Source: Apilactobacillus zhangqiuensis
GTDB taxonomy: Bacteria > Bacillota > Bacilli > Lactobacillales > Lactobacillaceae
DNA: 64,000 nt
NCBI RefSeq assembly: GCF_019656215.1
Contig: NZ_BPLK01000002.1
Coordinates: 206,738 to 270,737 of the forward strand
Direction of reading: 5' to 3'
This document shows, piece by piece, positions 9,881 through 22,419 of the stretch. The position numbers and the translations under genes are program-made. Position 1 is the stretch's first letter. The number at the start of each line of letters is the position of its first letter. The notes beneath the pieces were generated by a model. The model made no database searches, was not told where the DNA came from, and was given only the letters and a program-made list of their open reading frames with translations.

Positions 9881-10720
9881 GTGTCTAGTAAGATTATCAA
9901 TGTATCAAACCTAAAATTTAAATATACTGATTCAACCAACTTTGCTGTAAATGATTTATCCTTTGATATTAATGAAGGTGAATGGGTATCCATTATTGGA
10001 AAAAATGGTAGTGGTAAATCAACACTAATTAGCTTACTAGATGGTTTATTAAAAGCCCAAAGTGGCAGTATCAAAGTTGATGGAATGGAATTGAACGAAG
10101 ATACTGTTAATGACATAAGAGATAGAATTGGAATCGTTTTCCAAGATCCTAACAACCAGTTTGTGGCATCGACTGTTGAAGACGATATCGCGTTTGGTTT
10201 GGAAAATAGAAACATGCCACAAGTGGAAATGAAAACTGCTGTTGAAAAAGCACTAACCGATGTTGATATGTTGGATTATGCTAAGAAGGACCCAACCAGA
10301 TTATCTGGTGGGCAAAAGCAACGTGTTGCTATTGCAGGTATCTTAGCAATTAATCCAAAGATTATTATTTTGGATGAAGCTACCAGTATGTTAGATCCAA
10401 AAGCAAAATACTTAATTACAAATTTGATTAATAAGGTTAGAACAAAGTATAATTTAACTGTATTATCGATTTCACACGATATTAATGAAATTGAAAAATC
10501 AGATCGTACTGTTCTAATTCGTGATGGAAAGATGGTATTAGACACAACACCACAAAAACTATTTACGAAGTTAGACAATGTCGAGGAATATGGTTTGAAG
10601 CTACCTTTCTCAGAACAACTCCGTTTGAGATTAAAAGAAGAGGGCTTTGATATTTCTGATGACTATTTGAATGACGAGGAGATTGTAGAATGGATAACGC
10701 AATACTATTCAAAAATGTAA
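9881..10720 (+). CDS. ecfA1: ECF transporter ATPase EcfA1
   Basis: One of the two ATPases that energise energy-coupling-factor vitamin transporters; works with EcfA2 and EcfT and is shared among several S proteins. GTG 9881 (MSSKIINVSNLKFKY) with GGGGTGA upstream gives 279 residues; the frame runs back into the L17 element but has no better start. Walker A GKNGSGKST, signature LSGGQKQR, Walker B IIILDEATSMLD and switch His (SISHD) are present. The 3' end overlaps ecfA2 by 31 bp. Confidence 0.95.
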   Translation: MSSKIINVSNLKFKYTDSTNFAVNDLSFDINEGEWVSIIGKNGSGKSTLISLLDGLLKAQSGSIKVDGMELNEDTVNDIRDRIGIVFQDPNNQFVASTVEDDIAFGLENRNMPQVEMKTAVEKALTDVDMLDYAKKDPTRLSGGQKQRVAIAGILAINPKIIILDEATSMLDPKAKYLITNLINKVRTKYNLTVLSISHDINEIEKSDRTVLIRDGKMVLDTTPQKLFTKLDNVEEYGLKLPFSEQLRLRLKEEGFDISDDYLNDEEIVEWITQYYSKM

Positions 10721-11565
10721 GCCACGTATATCAAGAAAACACGCCATTAGAATTTCATGCTCTAGAGGATGTCTCATTAAAAATTAAGAGTGGCTCTTTT
10801 GTTTCAATTATCGGTAAGACCGGTAGTGGAAAATCCACTCTGATTAAACATATTAACGCTTTACTTAAACCAACTAGTGGTAGTGTCACAGTTGGTGATA
10901 AGGAAATTACAAATCGAACAAATAACAAACACTTAAAGCCATTACGTCAAAAGATTGGAATGGTTTTCCAGTTTCCAGAACAACAATTGTTTGCTGAAAC
11001 GGTTGAAGAAGACATTGCATTCGGTCCAAGTAACTTTGGTGTTACCGGAGATAAACTAAACGATACTGTGATGCACGCAGCCGACTTGGTTCAGTTAGAT
11101 TACGACTTATTGAAAAAGTCACCATTTGATTTATCAGGTGGTCAAAAGAGAAGGGTAGCGATTGCTGGCGTGCTAGCAATGAAGCCGGAAATTTTAGTAT
11201 TGGATGAACCAACTGCTGGCTTAGACTTAGAAGGTCAACAATACATTTTGGATTTAATCAGAAGACTTAACCGAGAAGAAAACATGACAATCGTTTTAGT
11301 CAGTCATCAAATGGATGACGTTGCTAAATATTCTGATCGAGTGGTTGTGATGAGTGGGGGCAAAGTTGTCAAAAAGTGTTACCCCGACGAACTATTCACG
11401 GATGTTGAGTTCTTGAATAAGTATGATTTACAAGTGCCTGAGACTGTTAAGATTACCAAGGATTTGGCTGATAAAGGTGTAAAACTAGATAAATTATCTT
11501 TAGACGCGGACGAATTAATTAACGGCATCATTAATAAATTAAGGAATGAAGATAAGGATGAATAA
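10690..11565 (+). CDS. ecfA2: ECF transporter ATPase EcfA2
   Basis: Second ATPase of the ECF module, 291 residues. Walker A GKTGSGKST, signature LSGGQKRR, Walker B ILVLDEPTAGLD and the H-loop VSHQMDDV are visible. The ATG lies inside ecfA1 with GAGGAG 9 bases before it, and the 3' end overlaps ecfT slightly, so the three genes are tightly coupled. Confidence 0.95.
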   Translation: MDNAILFKNVSHVYQENTPLEFHALEDVSLKIKSGSFVSIIGKTGSGKSTLIKHINALLKPTSGSVTVGDKEITNRTNNKHLKPLRQKIGMVFQFPEQQLFAETVEEDIAFGPSNFGVTGDKLNDTVMHAADLVQLDYDLLKKSPFDLSGGQKRRVAIAGVLAMKPEILVLDEPTAGLDLEGQQYILDLIRRLNREENMTIVLVSHQMDDVAKYSDRVVVMSGGKVVKKCYPDELFTDVEFLNKYDLQVPETVKITKDLADKGVKLDKLSLDADELINGIINKLRNEDKDE

Positions 11566-12352
11566 CTTTATATTTGGAAGATACCTTCCTGGTAACTCAC
11601 TGATTCATAAATTAAATCCAGCTGCCAAGATGTTAATTGCATTTGCCTATATCATCGTGGTTTTCTTTGCCAACAACTTAATTACATACGCCGTGATGGC
11701 AGCGACAGTATTGTTATTCGTCTTGCTTTCAAGATGTTCTTTTGGATACTTTATCAAGGGATTAATGCCTATGCTATGGGTAATTATCTTTACTGTCATG
11801 ATTCAGGTATTCTTTGGATCAGGTGGTCATGTGTACTTTTCATGGGGGATTGTAAGATTAACTAGTTACGGAATTTTAAACGCAATCGTATTAACAATTC
11901 GTTTCATGTTAATTATCGCAATGTCGACAGTGTTGACACTAACAACATCACCATTGGAAATATCACATGGTATTAGTGCGTTATTGAAGCCACTAAAGAA
12001 GTTTAAGTTTCCAGTTGAAACTTTCTCTTTGATGATTTCAATTTCATTGAGATTTGTTCCAACATTAACGGATGAAACCAAACTAATCATGGATGCCCAA
12101 CGTTCTCGTGGTGTCGACTTCGGTGATGGGGGGGTAATCAAACGGGTTAAAGCGTTTGTCCCATTATTGATACCTTTGTTTGTGAGTGCATTTAAACATG
12201 CTGATGATTTAAGTATCGCGATGGAAGCAAGGGGATATCAGACTAACAAACAACGATCTCACTTCCATACATTTAAATGGAAAACAAATGATTTTGTATG
12301 CATGCTATTAATTTTAGTCATGGCGATAGTTATATTTATATATAGGAGTTAG
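11558..12352 (+). CDS. ecfT: ECF transporter transmembrane protein EcfT
   Basis: Membrane scaffold that couples the EcfA1/A2 ATPases to the substrate-binding S proteins. I prefer ATG 11558 (MNNFIFGRYLPGNSLIHKLNP), matching family starts, over ATG 11546. The 264-residue product has several hydrophobic helices and two coupling-helix Ala-Arg-Gly type motifs: AQRSRGVDF (about residue 180) and EARGYQ (about 223). Followed after 9 bp by truA. Confidence 0.95.
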   Translation: MNNFIFGRYLPGNSLIHKLNPAAKMLIAFAYIIVVFFANNLITYAVMAATVLLFVLLSRCSFGYFIKGLMPMLWVIIFTVMIQVFFGSGGHVYFSWGIVRLTSYGILNAIVLTIRFMLIIAMSTVLTLTTSPLEISHGISALLKPLKKFKFPVETFSLMISISLRFVPTLTDETKLIMDAQRSRGVDFGDGGVIKRVKAFVPLLIPLFVSAFKHADDLSIAMEARGYQTNKQRSHFHTFKWKTNDFVCMLLILVMAIVIFIYRS

Positions 12353-12361
12353 ATAATAGAA

Positions 12362-13162
12362 ATGTCATATCGTTATAAAATCACGATGGCTTATGACGGG
12401 ACCGACTTTTATGGTTTTCAACGTCAGCCAAAGAAAAGAACCATCGAAGGAATCTTGACCAAGATTGTTAATAAGATGGCCAAAAATCCGGATCCAGCAA
12501 TTACTGTTTATGGTTCAGGGAGAACAGATGCAGGGGTTCACGCATTAGGGCAGGTCGCTCATTTTGACTTTCCATACGACCTACCTGAAGAAAACATGCT
12601 AAAGGCGTTAAATAGCATGCTACCTTTGGATGTTCAAATCAAAAAGGTAGAAAAAGTTCCAAATGACTTTCACGCTAGATACGATGTATCAGGGAAGAGA
12701 TATATGTACCGAATGGATATGGGTGAATTCCGTAATCCGTTCAAACGTAGATATACAGCTCAATGGCGTTTTCCTGTTGATATTGAAAAGATTAACATTG
12801 CACTAAAGGACCTAATTGGTGAACATGACTTCACAAGTTTTGTAGCATCAGGTTCTTCAGCTAGAACCAACGTTAGAACTATCTACGAAGCAAAATGTCG
12901 AATCGATGAAAAAGAAAATGAATTGATTTTCGAATTTTACGGTAATGGATTCCTATATAACATGGTAAGAATCATGGTAGGGGTTTTAGTTGAAATTGGT
13001 TCAGGCTCAAGGGATGTACATGATATTTTAAGACTATACAAAGTTAAGGATCGAACTCAAGCAAGAAGAACGGTTCCCGCTAGCGGACTATACTTAAAAC
13101 ATGTATACTATGAAGGAGATGATCCTGCTCATCCTACAAAACTACCTCATCATCAAAGATGA
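12362..13162 (+). CDS. truA: tRNA pseudouridine synthase A
   Basis: Isomerises uridine to pseudouridine at positions 38-40 of tRNA anticodon arms. The 266-residue product starts [19 protein letters not shown] and carries the catalytic-Asp motif [19 protein letters not shown] (about residues 51-69) and [14 protein letters not shown]. It ends the ecf operon; rplM has its own promoter downstream. Confidence 0.96.
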   Translation: MSYRYKITMAYDGTDFYGFQRQPKKRTIEGILTKIVNKMAKNPDPAITVYGSGRTDAGVHALGQVAHFDFPYDLPEENMLKALNSMLPLDVQIKKVEKVPNDFHARYDVSGKRYMYRMDMGEFRNPFKRRYTAQWRFPVDIEKINIALKDLIGEHDFTSFVASGSSARTNVRTIYEAKCRIDEKENELIFEFYGNGFLYNMVRIMVGVLVEIGSGSRDVHDILRLYKVKDRTQARRTVPASGLYLKHVYYEGDDPAHPTKLPHHQR

Positions 13163-13169
13163 TTTTAGG

Positions 13170-13198
13170 TTGACTTTATAATTAAAAAATTGTAGTAT
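13170..13198 (+). promoter_or_regulatory. rplM-rpsI promoter
   Basis: TTGACT (13170-13175), a 17-bp spacer and TAGTAT (13193-13198) form a sigma-A-type promoter just behind truA. Transcription would start around 13205, at the edge of the predicted L13 leader hairpin. Confidence 0.65.
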
Positions 13199-13207
13199 AA
13201 AGCATGG

Positions 13208-13262
13208 TATTGTTTGCCCCACAATAAGCCCCGGAAACTTATATTGGTGTCGAACAAACACA
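13208..13262 (+). ncRNA. L13 leader-like mRNA structure
   Basis: The rplM 5' leader can fold into a hairpin: TTGTTTG (13210-13216) pairs with CGAACAA (13251-13257, one G-U), and CAATAAG pairs with CTTATATTG inside. L13 leaders upstream of rplM in low-GC Gram-positives (Rfam family) are thought to bind L13 for autoregulation. The assignment is from position and pairing, not a model search. Confidence 0.55.
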
Positions 13263-13283
13263 GAAACATGGAGGAAGATTAAA

Positions 13284-13727
13284 GTGCGTACAACATATAT
13301 GGCAAAACCAGGTGAAGTAGAACGCAAGTGGTACATCATTGACGCAACTGATATCAGTTTAGGTCGTCTATCAACTGTCGTTGCTTCTATTTTACGAGGA
13401 AAAAACAAGCCAACATTTACACCTCATGTAGATACTGGCGATAACGTTATTGTTATTAATGCTTCAAAAGTTGCATTAACAGGTCGTAAAGCTAGCGATA
13501 AGCTATACTCCCACCACACAGGTTATTTAGGTGGTCTAAAACAAAAAACTGCTGGTCAAATGTTAAATGATACTCCAGACAAGTTAGTAGAAACATCAGT
13601 TAAAGGTATGCTACCAAGTGGTACATTAGCTCACAAGCAATTACTACACTTACACGTATACGCTGATGCTAACCATGCTCACCAAGCACAAAACCCTGAA
13701 GTATTAGACATTAATAACCTAATTTAA
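13284..13727 (+). CDS. rplM: 50S ribosomal protein L13
   Basis: Early-assembly large-subunit protein of 147 residues, [30 protein letters not shown]. The start is GTG 13284 behind GGAGGA. The HTGYLGGLK and [15 protein letters not shown] segments are conserved. Cotranscribed with rpsI 13 bp downstream. Confidence 0.97.
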   Translation: MRTTYMAKPGEVERKWYIIDATDISLGRLSTVVASILRGKNKPTFTPHVDTGDNVIVINASKVALTGRKASDKLYSHHTGYLGGLKQKTAGQMLNDTPDKLVETSVKGMLPSGTLAHKQLLHLHVYADANHAHQAQNPEVLDINNLI

Positions 13728-13740
13728 GGAGGAAACTTAA

Positions 13741-14133
13741 TTGGCTCAAGTACAATATCGCGGCACAGGCCGTCGTAAAGACTCAGTAGCCCGAGTAATT
13801 TTAGTACCCGGTACTGGTAAAGTTGTTATGAACAAAAAGGATATTGAAGATTACATTCCATTCCCTAACTTAAGAGCAGTGGTAATGCAACCATTCAATG
13901 TTACTGAAACATCAGGTAACTACGATGCTTTAATCAATGTTAACGGTGGTGGTTTCTCAGGACAAGCTGGTGCAGCTCGTCACGGAATCGCTCGTGCATT
14001 GCTAGAAGTAGATCCTGACTTCCGTGCTTCATTAAAGAGTGCCGGTTTATTAACTCGTGACGCTCGTATGAAAGAACGTAAGAAACCAGGTCTTAAGAAA
14101 GCTCGTAAAGCTGGTCAATTCTCAAAACGTTAA
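13741..14133 (+). CDS. rpsI: 30S ribosomal protein S9
   Basis: Small-subunit protein whose C-terminal tail reaches the P-site tRNA. TTG start at 13741 behind GGAGGAAAC; 130 residues, [18 protein letters not shown]... with the basic tail [19 protein letters not shown]. Followed by a strong terminator. Confidence 0.97.
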   Translation: MAQVQYRGTGRRKDSVARVILVPGTGKVVMNKKDIEDYIPFPNLRAVVMQPFNVTETSGNYDALINVNGGGFSGQAGAARHGIARALLEVDPDFRASLKSAGLLTRDARMKERKKPGLKKARKAGQFSKR

Positions 14134-14156
14134 GATACACTTATCTTTCTGTTTTC

Positions 14157-14189
14157 AAAAGAACTTCCCGTGTGGAAGTTCTTTTTTTA
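14157..14189 (+). terminator. Rho-independent terminator of rplM-rpsI
   Basis: AAAAGAACTTCC, a 5-base loop, GGAAGTTC and a long T run. Confidence 0.9.
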
Positions 14190-14271
14190 TACATAAGTGG
14201 ACTTATTAATTAAAATAGTGTTTAATATTCAATGTTGTTTTATATGAAAGTAAAATTTCAAAGAGGAGATG

Positions 14272-14868
14272 ATGATCATTAGAAATAAGGCTTATAGGAT
14301 GAACATCTTATCCGTGTTTATCGCAATAATTATCGTACAAACCAGTATTCCTGGATTAGGAAATATTCCAATCGGACCACTTAGCGTTACAATTATTCCA
14401 ATCACTGTTGCATTAGCAGCGATTATCTTAGGAACTAAGGATGGGTCAATCATCGGTGGTATTTGGGGATTAATCACATTTGTTCGCGCTTTTTGGTGGC
14501 CAACCAGTCCATTGGCAATTTATGTATTTACAAACCCACTAGTATCAATCCTACCTAGAATTCTAGTTGGTTTAGTTGCTGGACTTATTTTTAAACGTCT
14601 ATACAAACCCAATAAGCCATATCGTATGTATATGTCAATAACTGGCTTTGTTAGTTCGCTGGTGAATACCGTTGTGTTATTAGGTTTGGTTTATGCATTT
14701 TATCGTGGGGATGCATTTAACATTTACCACATTAACGTTGATCAACTACTACCATACTTATTATTTGTAGCCGCAACTAACGGTTTAGTTGAAGCATTTC
14801 TATCAGCCACATTAGTACCAGTAATAGGTTCACCATTATTAAAGATAAGAAAAAGCACTGATGAATAA
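14272..14868 (+). CDS. panT: ECF transporter S component, probably pantothenate (PanT-like)
   Basis: Integral-membrane substrate-binding protein of about 198 residues with roughly six hydrophobic helices. The segments PLGPLSVTIIPITVALAAIILGTKDGSIIG-like and GLITFVRAFWWPTSPL resemble PanT proteins of lactobacilli, which bind pantothenate and dock on EcfT-EcfA1A2 (encoded 3 kb upstream). The start is uncertain: ATG 14269 and 14272 both lie too close to GAGGAG (14263-14268), and ATG 14299 has a weak site. Substrate assignment is by resemblance only; the gene symbol is tentative. Confidence 0.7.
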   Translation: MIIRNKAYRMNILSVFIAIIIVQTSIPGLGNIPIGPLSVTIIPITVALAAIILGTKDGSIIGGIWGLITFVRAFWWPTSPLAIYVFTNPLVSILPRILVGLVAGLIFKRLYKPNKPYRMYMSITGFVSSLVNTVVLLGLVYAFYRGDAFNIYHINVDQLLPYLLFVAATNGLVEAFLSATLVPVIGSPLLKIRKSTDE

Positions 14869-14887
14869 TATCATCAGTGCTTTTTTA
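14851..14887. terminator. Bidirectional terminator
   Basis: AAAAGCACTGATGA (overlapping the panT end), a 6-base loop, TCATCAGTGC and TTTTTT. The A-rich 5' side makes it work for the convergent minus-strand gene as well. Confidence 0.88.
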
Positions 14888-15172
14888 TTATTTTTCTTCA
14901 TCTTCAGTGGCTTCACTGTCTTGGTTTTTACCCTTTGAGTTGTGAGGTCCTTCTTTTACCATGGTAATGTTCTTGTTGTTAATAACAATCTTTCCGTGGT
15001 ATTTATCCTCTAATGCAGGATCGGTAGTTTGAAAACCAATCATGTATGAGTTGTTGTATCCTTTTTCAATGATTCCTTGGAATTTCTTCTTTTCTAGCAT
15101 GAATGAAACTTGGTCACCTACATCAAATGGTGACTTGTCATTGCTTGTTAATTTATCTTTTACCAAAAGCAT
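14888..15172 (-). CDS. DUF2187 family (YkvS-like) protein
   Basis: A 94-residue protein with a central SH3/KOW-like core: GDQVSFMLEKKKFQGIIEKGYNNSYMIGF (about residues 22-50), the pattern of DUF2187 proteins, whose role is unknown. The C-terminal tail is very hydrophilic and acidic (NSKGKNQDSEATEDEEK). The ATG at 15172 lies only 4 bases from AGGAG; a TTG two codons later has better spacing, so the first residues are uncertain. It is transcribed towards panT and shares its terminator. Confidence 0.75.
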   Translation of the reverse strand: MLLVKDKLTSNDKSPFDVGDQVSFMLEKKKFQGIIEKGYNNSYMIGFQTTDPALEDKYHGKIVINNKNITMVKEGPHNSKGKNQDSEATEDEEK

Positions 15173-15305
15173 ACATCTCCTAACTTATACCTTAAAATTA
15201 CAGAAAAATGAGTCATTTGTCAATTAAACAATATTTACGTTAAAATTTGATTTTCTTTTTTTTAGCAAATAGTTTAGAATATTAAATAATATAAGGAGAG
15301 ATTCT

Positions 15306-16530
<1,225 letters not shown>

Positions 16531-16534
16531 AAAG

Positions 16535-16562
16535 AGTCGGCATAATTTGCCGACTTTTTTAT
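16535..16562 (+). terminator. Terminator of xpt
   Basis: AGTCGGCA-TAAT-TTGCCGACT followed by TTTTTT. Confidence 0.9.
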
Positions 16563-16591
16563 TTGGTGCTAAATGAAAATATGCACAGCTA

Positions 16592-16600
16592 TGATATAAT
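16592..16600 (+). promoter_or_regulatory. Extended -10 of the pcrA operon
   Basis: TGATATAAT (TGn plus TATAAT) lies about 35 bp before the pcrA start. No good -35 is visible. Confidence 0.5.
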
Positions 16601-16636
16601 TAAACTATATATAAATTTGAGAGGATTGTGTTTTTT

Positions 16637-18898
16637 GTGCCAGTAAACGATTTAATTTCAGGAATGAATGATAAACAAAAAGAAGCAGTATTATGTACCG
16701 AAGGTCCTCTATTGATAATGGCCGGTGCAGGTAGTGGTAAGACCCGTGTCTTAACCCATCGCATTGCTTACTTAATTGAAGAAAAGAACGTATTGCCATG
16801 GAACATCCTAGCAATCACTTTTACTAACAAAGCAGCTCGTGAAATGAAGGAACGTGTTTCTAACCTACTAGATTACGGTGGAAACGACGTATGGATTTCT
16901 ACTTTCCATGCTCTATGTGTCAGAATTTTAAGAAGACATATTGATAAGATTGGATTTAACCGTGCATTTACCATTGCCGGTAGTAGTGAACAAAGAACTT
17001 TGGTAAAGAGAATTTTAAAGGACTTTGATATTGATCCTAAGAAGAACGACCCAAGAGCAATTCTTTCAGCTATTTCAAACGCTAAAAACGATTTATTAGA
17101 CCCAATTCAATACAGCGAATCAATCGACCACAACAGTCCATTTGAAGAAACTGTATCAAAAGTTTATGACGAATACCAAAAGCGTCTTCACGGAAACCAA
17201 GCATTGGATTTTGATGACTTAATCATGTTAACTATCCAATTGTTTGAATCCGATAAAGAAACATTGGAATACTACCAAAACAAATTCCAATACATCCACG
17301 TTGACGAATACCAAGATACCAACGAAGCCCAATACAAGCTAGTTACTATGCTTGCCAAGAAGTATAGAAACATTTGTGTGGTTGGTGATTCAGATCAAAG
17401 TATTTACGGTTGGCGTGGTGCTAACATGAACAACATCTTGAACTTCCAAGATGACTACAACGAGGCTCACACAACATTACTTGAACAAAACTACCGTTCA
17501 ACTAAGAATATCCTAAGTGCTGCTAACGACGTTATTCAAAACAACGTAGCTAGAAAAGCTAAGAATCTTTGGACTGAAAACAAAGAAGGGGACAAGGTTT
17601 CATACTACCGTGGCCAAAGCGAAATTGATGAAGCGCGTTTCGCAGTTACCCAAATTCAAAAGATTATGGATGAAAAGCATTACTCATACAATGATTTTGC
17701 CATCCTATACCGTACCAACGCTCAATCACGTATCATTGAAGAAACACTTCTAAAGTCAAACATTCCATACAACATTGTTGGTGGACACAAGTTCTACGAC
17801 AGAAAAGAAATCCAAGACATCTTGGCTTATCTAACATTAGTCGCTAACCCAAGTGATTCAATGAGTTTAGAACGTATCATCAATGAACCAAAGCGTGGAA
17901 TCGGTGCTTCAAGTGTTGATAAACTAAGAGTTTTCGCTGGCGAAAATGGTTGGTCAATGCTAGAAGCTGCCAAGAATGTTGAATTAAACAACACACTTTC
18001 AAGTCGTGCTAGAAACTCAATTGCCGACTTTGCCAATGTGATGACTAAGATTCAAAAGGTTGCCAAAGAAGGAAGCGTAACTGATGTTGCACAACACGTA
18101 TTGGATGACACTGGTTACTTAGCTGAATTGAAAAAGACCAATTCTCTTGAAAACAAGGCACGAATTGAAAATATTGAAGAATTTATTTCAGTAACTCAAC
18201 AATTCGACACTAACAGAAGCGAAGAAGACAACGAAGATGGTAACGAACCATTAACTGACTTCTTAGCTGATTTAGCCCTAGTTTCCGCACAAGACGACGT
18301 TGAAGAAAACTCTCCACAAGTTACCCTAATGACACTTCATGCTGCCAAGGGTCTAGAATTCCCAGTCGTATTCTTAATGGGAATGGAAGAAGGAATCTTC
18401 CCACTAGGGCGTTCAATGGAAAATGAAAAGGAACTAGAAGAAGAACGTCGATTAGCTTACGTAGGAATCACTCGTGCGCAAGAAAAACTATTCTTAACCA
18501 ACGCATTTTCAAGAATGTTATATGGTCGTCGTCAAACCAATCCTGAATCTCGTTTTGTAAACGAAATTTCACCAGAATTAATTGAATCTGAAAATAACTT
18601 TGCACAAAGCAGTACTGTAAAGACTCCATTTGATTCCAATAGAAGCCAACGTAATGCTCGCTTTGCTCAACAACGTGCTTACAAGCAACCAGCTAAGAGG
18701 GTACAAAAGCCTGAAGGTACTGGTGCTGACAAGAAGGCATGGACTGTTGGTGACAAGGTTGAACACAAAGCCTGGGGTACAGGTACAGTTGTGAAAGTTA
18801 ATGGTACTGGTGAAGATATGGAATTAGATATCGCATTCCCAGACAAGGGATTAAAGAGACTATTAGCTGCATTCGCACCAATTCAAAAAGTTCAATAG
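16637..18898 (+). CDS. pcrA: ATP-dependent DNA helicase PcrA
   Basis: SF1A 3'-5' helicase for repair and plasmid replication. I prefer GTG 16637 (MPVNDLISGMNDKQKEAV, 753 residues) over GTG 16628, which is only about 3 bases from GAGAGG. Motifs in order: Q-motif region MNDKQKEAV, Walker A AGAGSGKTRVL (about 37-47), motif Ia TFTNKAA, DEYQDTN (II), GDSDQSIYGWRGA (III), QNYRST (IV), VTLMTLHAAKGLEFPVVF (V) and EEERRLAYVGITRA (VI). The C-terminus has the basic tail and a KVEHKAWGTGTVV SH3-like domain. Heads the pcrA-ligA-camS cluster. Confidence 0.97.
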   Translation: MPVNDLISGMNDKQKEAVLCTEGPLLIMAGAGSGKTRVLTHRIAYLIEEKNVLPWNILAITFTNKAAREMKERVSNLLDYGGNDVWISTFHALCVRILRRHIDKIGFNRAFTIAGSSEQRTLVKRILKDFDIDPKKNDPRAILSAISNAKNDLLDPIQYSESIDHNSPFEETVSKVYDEYQKRLHGNQALDFDDLIMLTIQLFESDKETLEYYQNKFQYIHVDEYQDTNEAQYKLVTMLAKKYRNICVVGDSDQSIYGWRGANMNNILNFQDDYNEAHTTLLEQNYRSTKNILSAANDVIQNNVARKAKNLWTENKEGDKVSYYRGQSEIDEARFAVTQIQKIMDEKHYSYNDFAILYRTNAQSRIIEETLLKSNIPYNIVGGHKFYDRKEIQDILAYLTLVANPSDSMSLERIINEPKRGIGASSVDKLRVFAGENGWSMLEAAKNVELNNTLSSRARNSIADFANVMTKIQKVAKEGSVTDVAQHVLDDTGYLAELKKTNSLENKARIENIEEFISVTQQFDTNRSEEDNEDGNEPLTDFLADLALVSAQDDVEENSPQVTLMTLHAAKGLEFPVVFLMGMEEGIFPLGRSMENEKELEEERRLAYVGITRAQEKLFLTNAFSRMLYGRRQTNPESRFVNEISPELIESENNFAQSSTVKTPFDSNRSQRNARFAQQRAYKQPAKRVQKPEGTGADKKAWTVGDKVEHKAWGTGTVVKVNGTGEDMELDIAFPDKGLKRLLAAFAPIQKVQ

Positions 18899-18909
18899 AG
18901 GTGAGCTAA

Positions 18910-20928
<2,019 letters not shown>

Positions 20929-20946
20929 TTTGTGGAGGAAAGCAAA

Positions 20947-22044
20947 TTGAAAAAATTAAATGTTTTATTTGTAGCACTACTAAGTGCATTAGTGTTAGCA
21001 GCTTGTGGAAGTAGCGATAATAGCAGTTCATCTGGTACTCAAGTTATTTCTCAAACTAATAGCAATTATTATCAAGGTGTAATTAAGAACGGTCACTACC
21101 TAACAAGTAAATCCAGAGGGGTTTCTGTTCAACAAAATGACAACCAATTAAACCTAAAGGGTTTTGAAAATGGATTACTAAGTATCTCAAAGGATCAATT
21201 CCCAACAGATACATATATCCTACAAGAAGGCCAATATATTGACACTAGTACTGCTGAAAATTGGTTAGATCGTAAGAGCAAAAAGAATCCGGAAGGATTA
21301 AACCCAGAAGGTAGTGACACCAAGGAGCCACTATACTTACAACAAATGGATGAACAAGATTTTATGGAACAAAGTCATGGTTCTCTAAAAATTAAGGGAA
21401 TGACTGTTGGTCTAGGAATCAACTCCGTTTACTACTACCGTAAGGAAGCTTATGGTGCCGTTTACCAAAAGAAATTAAACGATAGTGACATTGAAAAACA
21501 AGGTAAAGAAATTGCTAACAAGGTATTACAACGTTTAAGACAAAAGAAGGACCTAAAGAATATTCCAATCGTGATTGCTTTGTATAAACAAGCATCTAAC
21601 GATAGTTTAGTTGGTGGTAACTTCTTCGCTTACTCAGTAAATGACTCTGGTTCAACCAGTGTTGATAACTGGAAATCACTAGACATTAAGAACTATGTTC
21701 TACCAGATAGTTCAACCAGTGAAGTCAATAGTAACGATGAAGATGCTTTTGAAAACTTCAAGAACCAAGTACAAAAGTTCTTCCCTAACCTAAGTGGTGT
21801 TACAGCTCAAGCACATTATGTTGATGGTAGCCTACGTGGTTTACACGTTAACATCACCACTCAATTCTATGGACAAAGTGAAATTATTAGTTTCACTCAA
21901 TATGTAGCTGCAACAGCTAAGAAATACTTACCAAACAGTATTCCAATTGATATCCAAGTTAGTTCTTCAGAGGGGATTCAAAGTTTCTTATCAAGAAAAA
22001 CTGGATCAAAGAATTTCTATACTCACGTTTTTACCAGTTACTAA
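20947..22044 (+). CDS. camS: CamS family sex pheromone lipoprotein
   Basis: Membrane lipoprotein of 365 residues. TTG 20947 is chosen because GGAGG lies at about 20934; it starts MKKLNVLFVALLSALVLAACGS, a classic signal peptide with lipobox LAAC. In enterococci the cleaved signal peptide of related proteins acts as a pheromone; the function of the mature protein is unknown. The pcrA-ligA-camS-gatCAB order is widespread in Lactobacillales. Confidence 0.92.
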   Translation: MKKLNVLFVALLSALVLAACGSSDNSSSSGTQVISQTNSNYYQGVIKNGHYLTSKSRGVSVQQNDNQLNLKGFENGLLSISKDQFPTDTYILQEGQYIDTSTAENWLDRKSKKNPEGLNPEGSDTKEPLYLQQMDEQDFMEQSHGSLKIKGMTVGLGINSVYYYRKEAYGAVYQKKLNDSDIEKQGKEIANKVLQRLRQKKDLKNIPIVIALYKQASNDSLVGGNFFAYSVNDSGSTSVDNWKSLDIKNYVLPDSSTSEVNSNDEDAFENFKNQVQKFFPNLSGVTAQAHYVDGSLRGLHVNITTQFYGQSEIISFTQYVAATAKKYLPNSIPIDIQVSSSEGIQSFLSRKTGSKNFYTHVFTSY

Positions 22045-22107
22045 TGTGAATGTGTTAAAATATTGATAGCATTATTATCAAATATATATAAGAAAGAGGG
22101 AACAACG

Positions 22108-22413
22108 ATGTCTGAAAAAATTAGTAAAGAGACAGTAAGTCACGTTGCTTCATTGGCAAAGCTAGAACTAACCGATGAACAACTACCATACTTTACTGAC
22201 CAATTAGGTAGTATCATGGGAATTTTTGATTCCTTAAATGATGTAGATACTAGCAATGTCGAACCAACATTTAGTGTTACAGATCAAATTAACGTTATGA
22301 GAGAAGATGTTGCTGATAATTGGGGACAAAGGGATGCTTTATTAGATAATGCACCGGATGTTTCCGACGGATTAATTAGAACACCTACAATCATTGATGA
22401 AAGCGGGGACTAG
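22108..22413 (+). CDS. gatC: Asp-tRNA(Asn)/Glu-tRNA(Gln) amidotransferase subunit C
   Basis: Small structural subunit of the GatCAB transamidase. ATG 22108 (MSEKISKETVSHVASLAKLEL) behind AAAGAGGG gives 101 residues. The conserved segment MREDV and the C-terminal RTPTIIDES are present. The frame is open upstream to 22063 but without a ribosome binding site there. Confidence 0.96.
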   Translation: MSEKISKETVSHVASLAKLELTDEQLPYFTDQLGSIMGIFDSLNDVDTSNVEPTFSVTDQINVMREDVADNWGQRDALLDNAPDVSDGLIRTPTIIDESGD

Positions 22414-22419
22414 TGAAAG

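Noticed and set aside
9760..10215. A 151-codon minus-strand open frame across the L17 element and the ecfA1 start.
   Set aside because: Opposite strand of conserved ATPase motifs and of the structured RNA; no start signal.
14190..14268. Possible riboswitch before the ECF S protein gene.
   Set aside because: The leader is under 80 bp, AT-rich and shows no conserved riboswitch core; only a weak promoter (TGGACT-17-TTTAAT) is seen.
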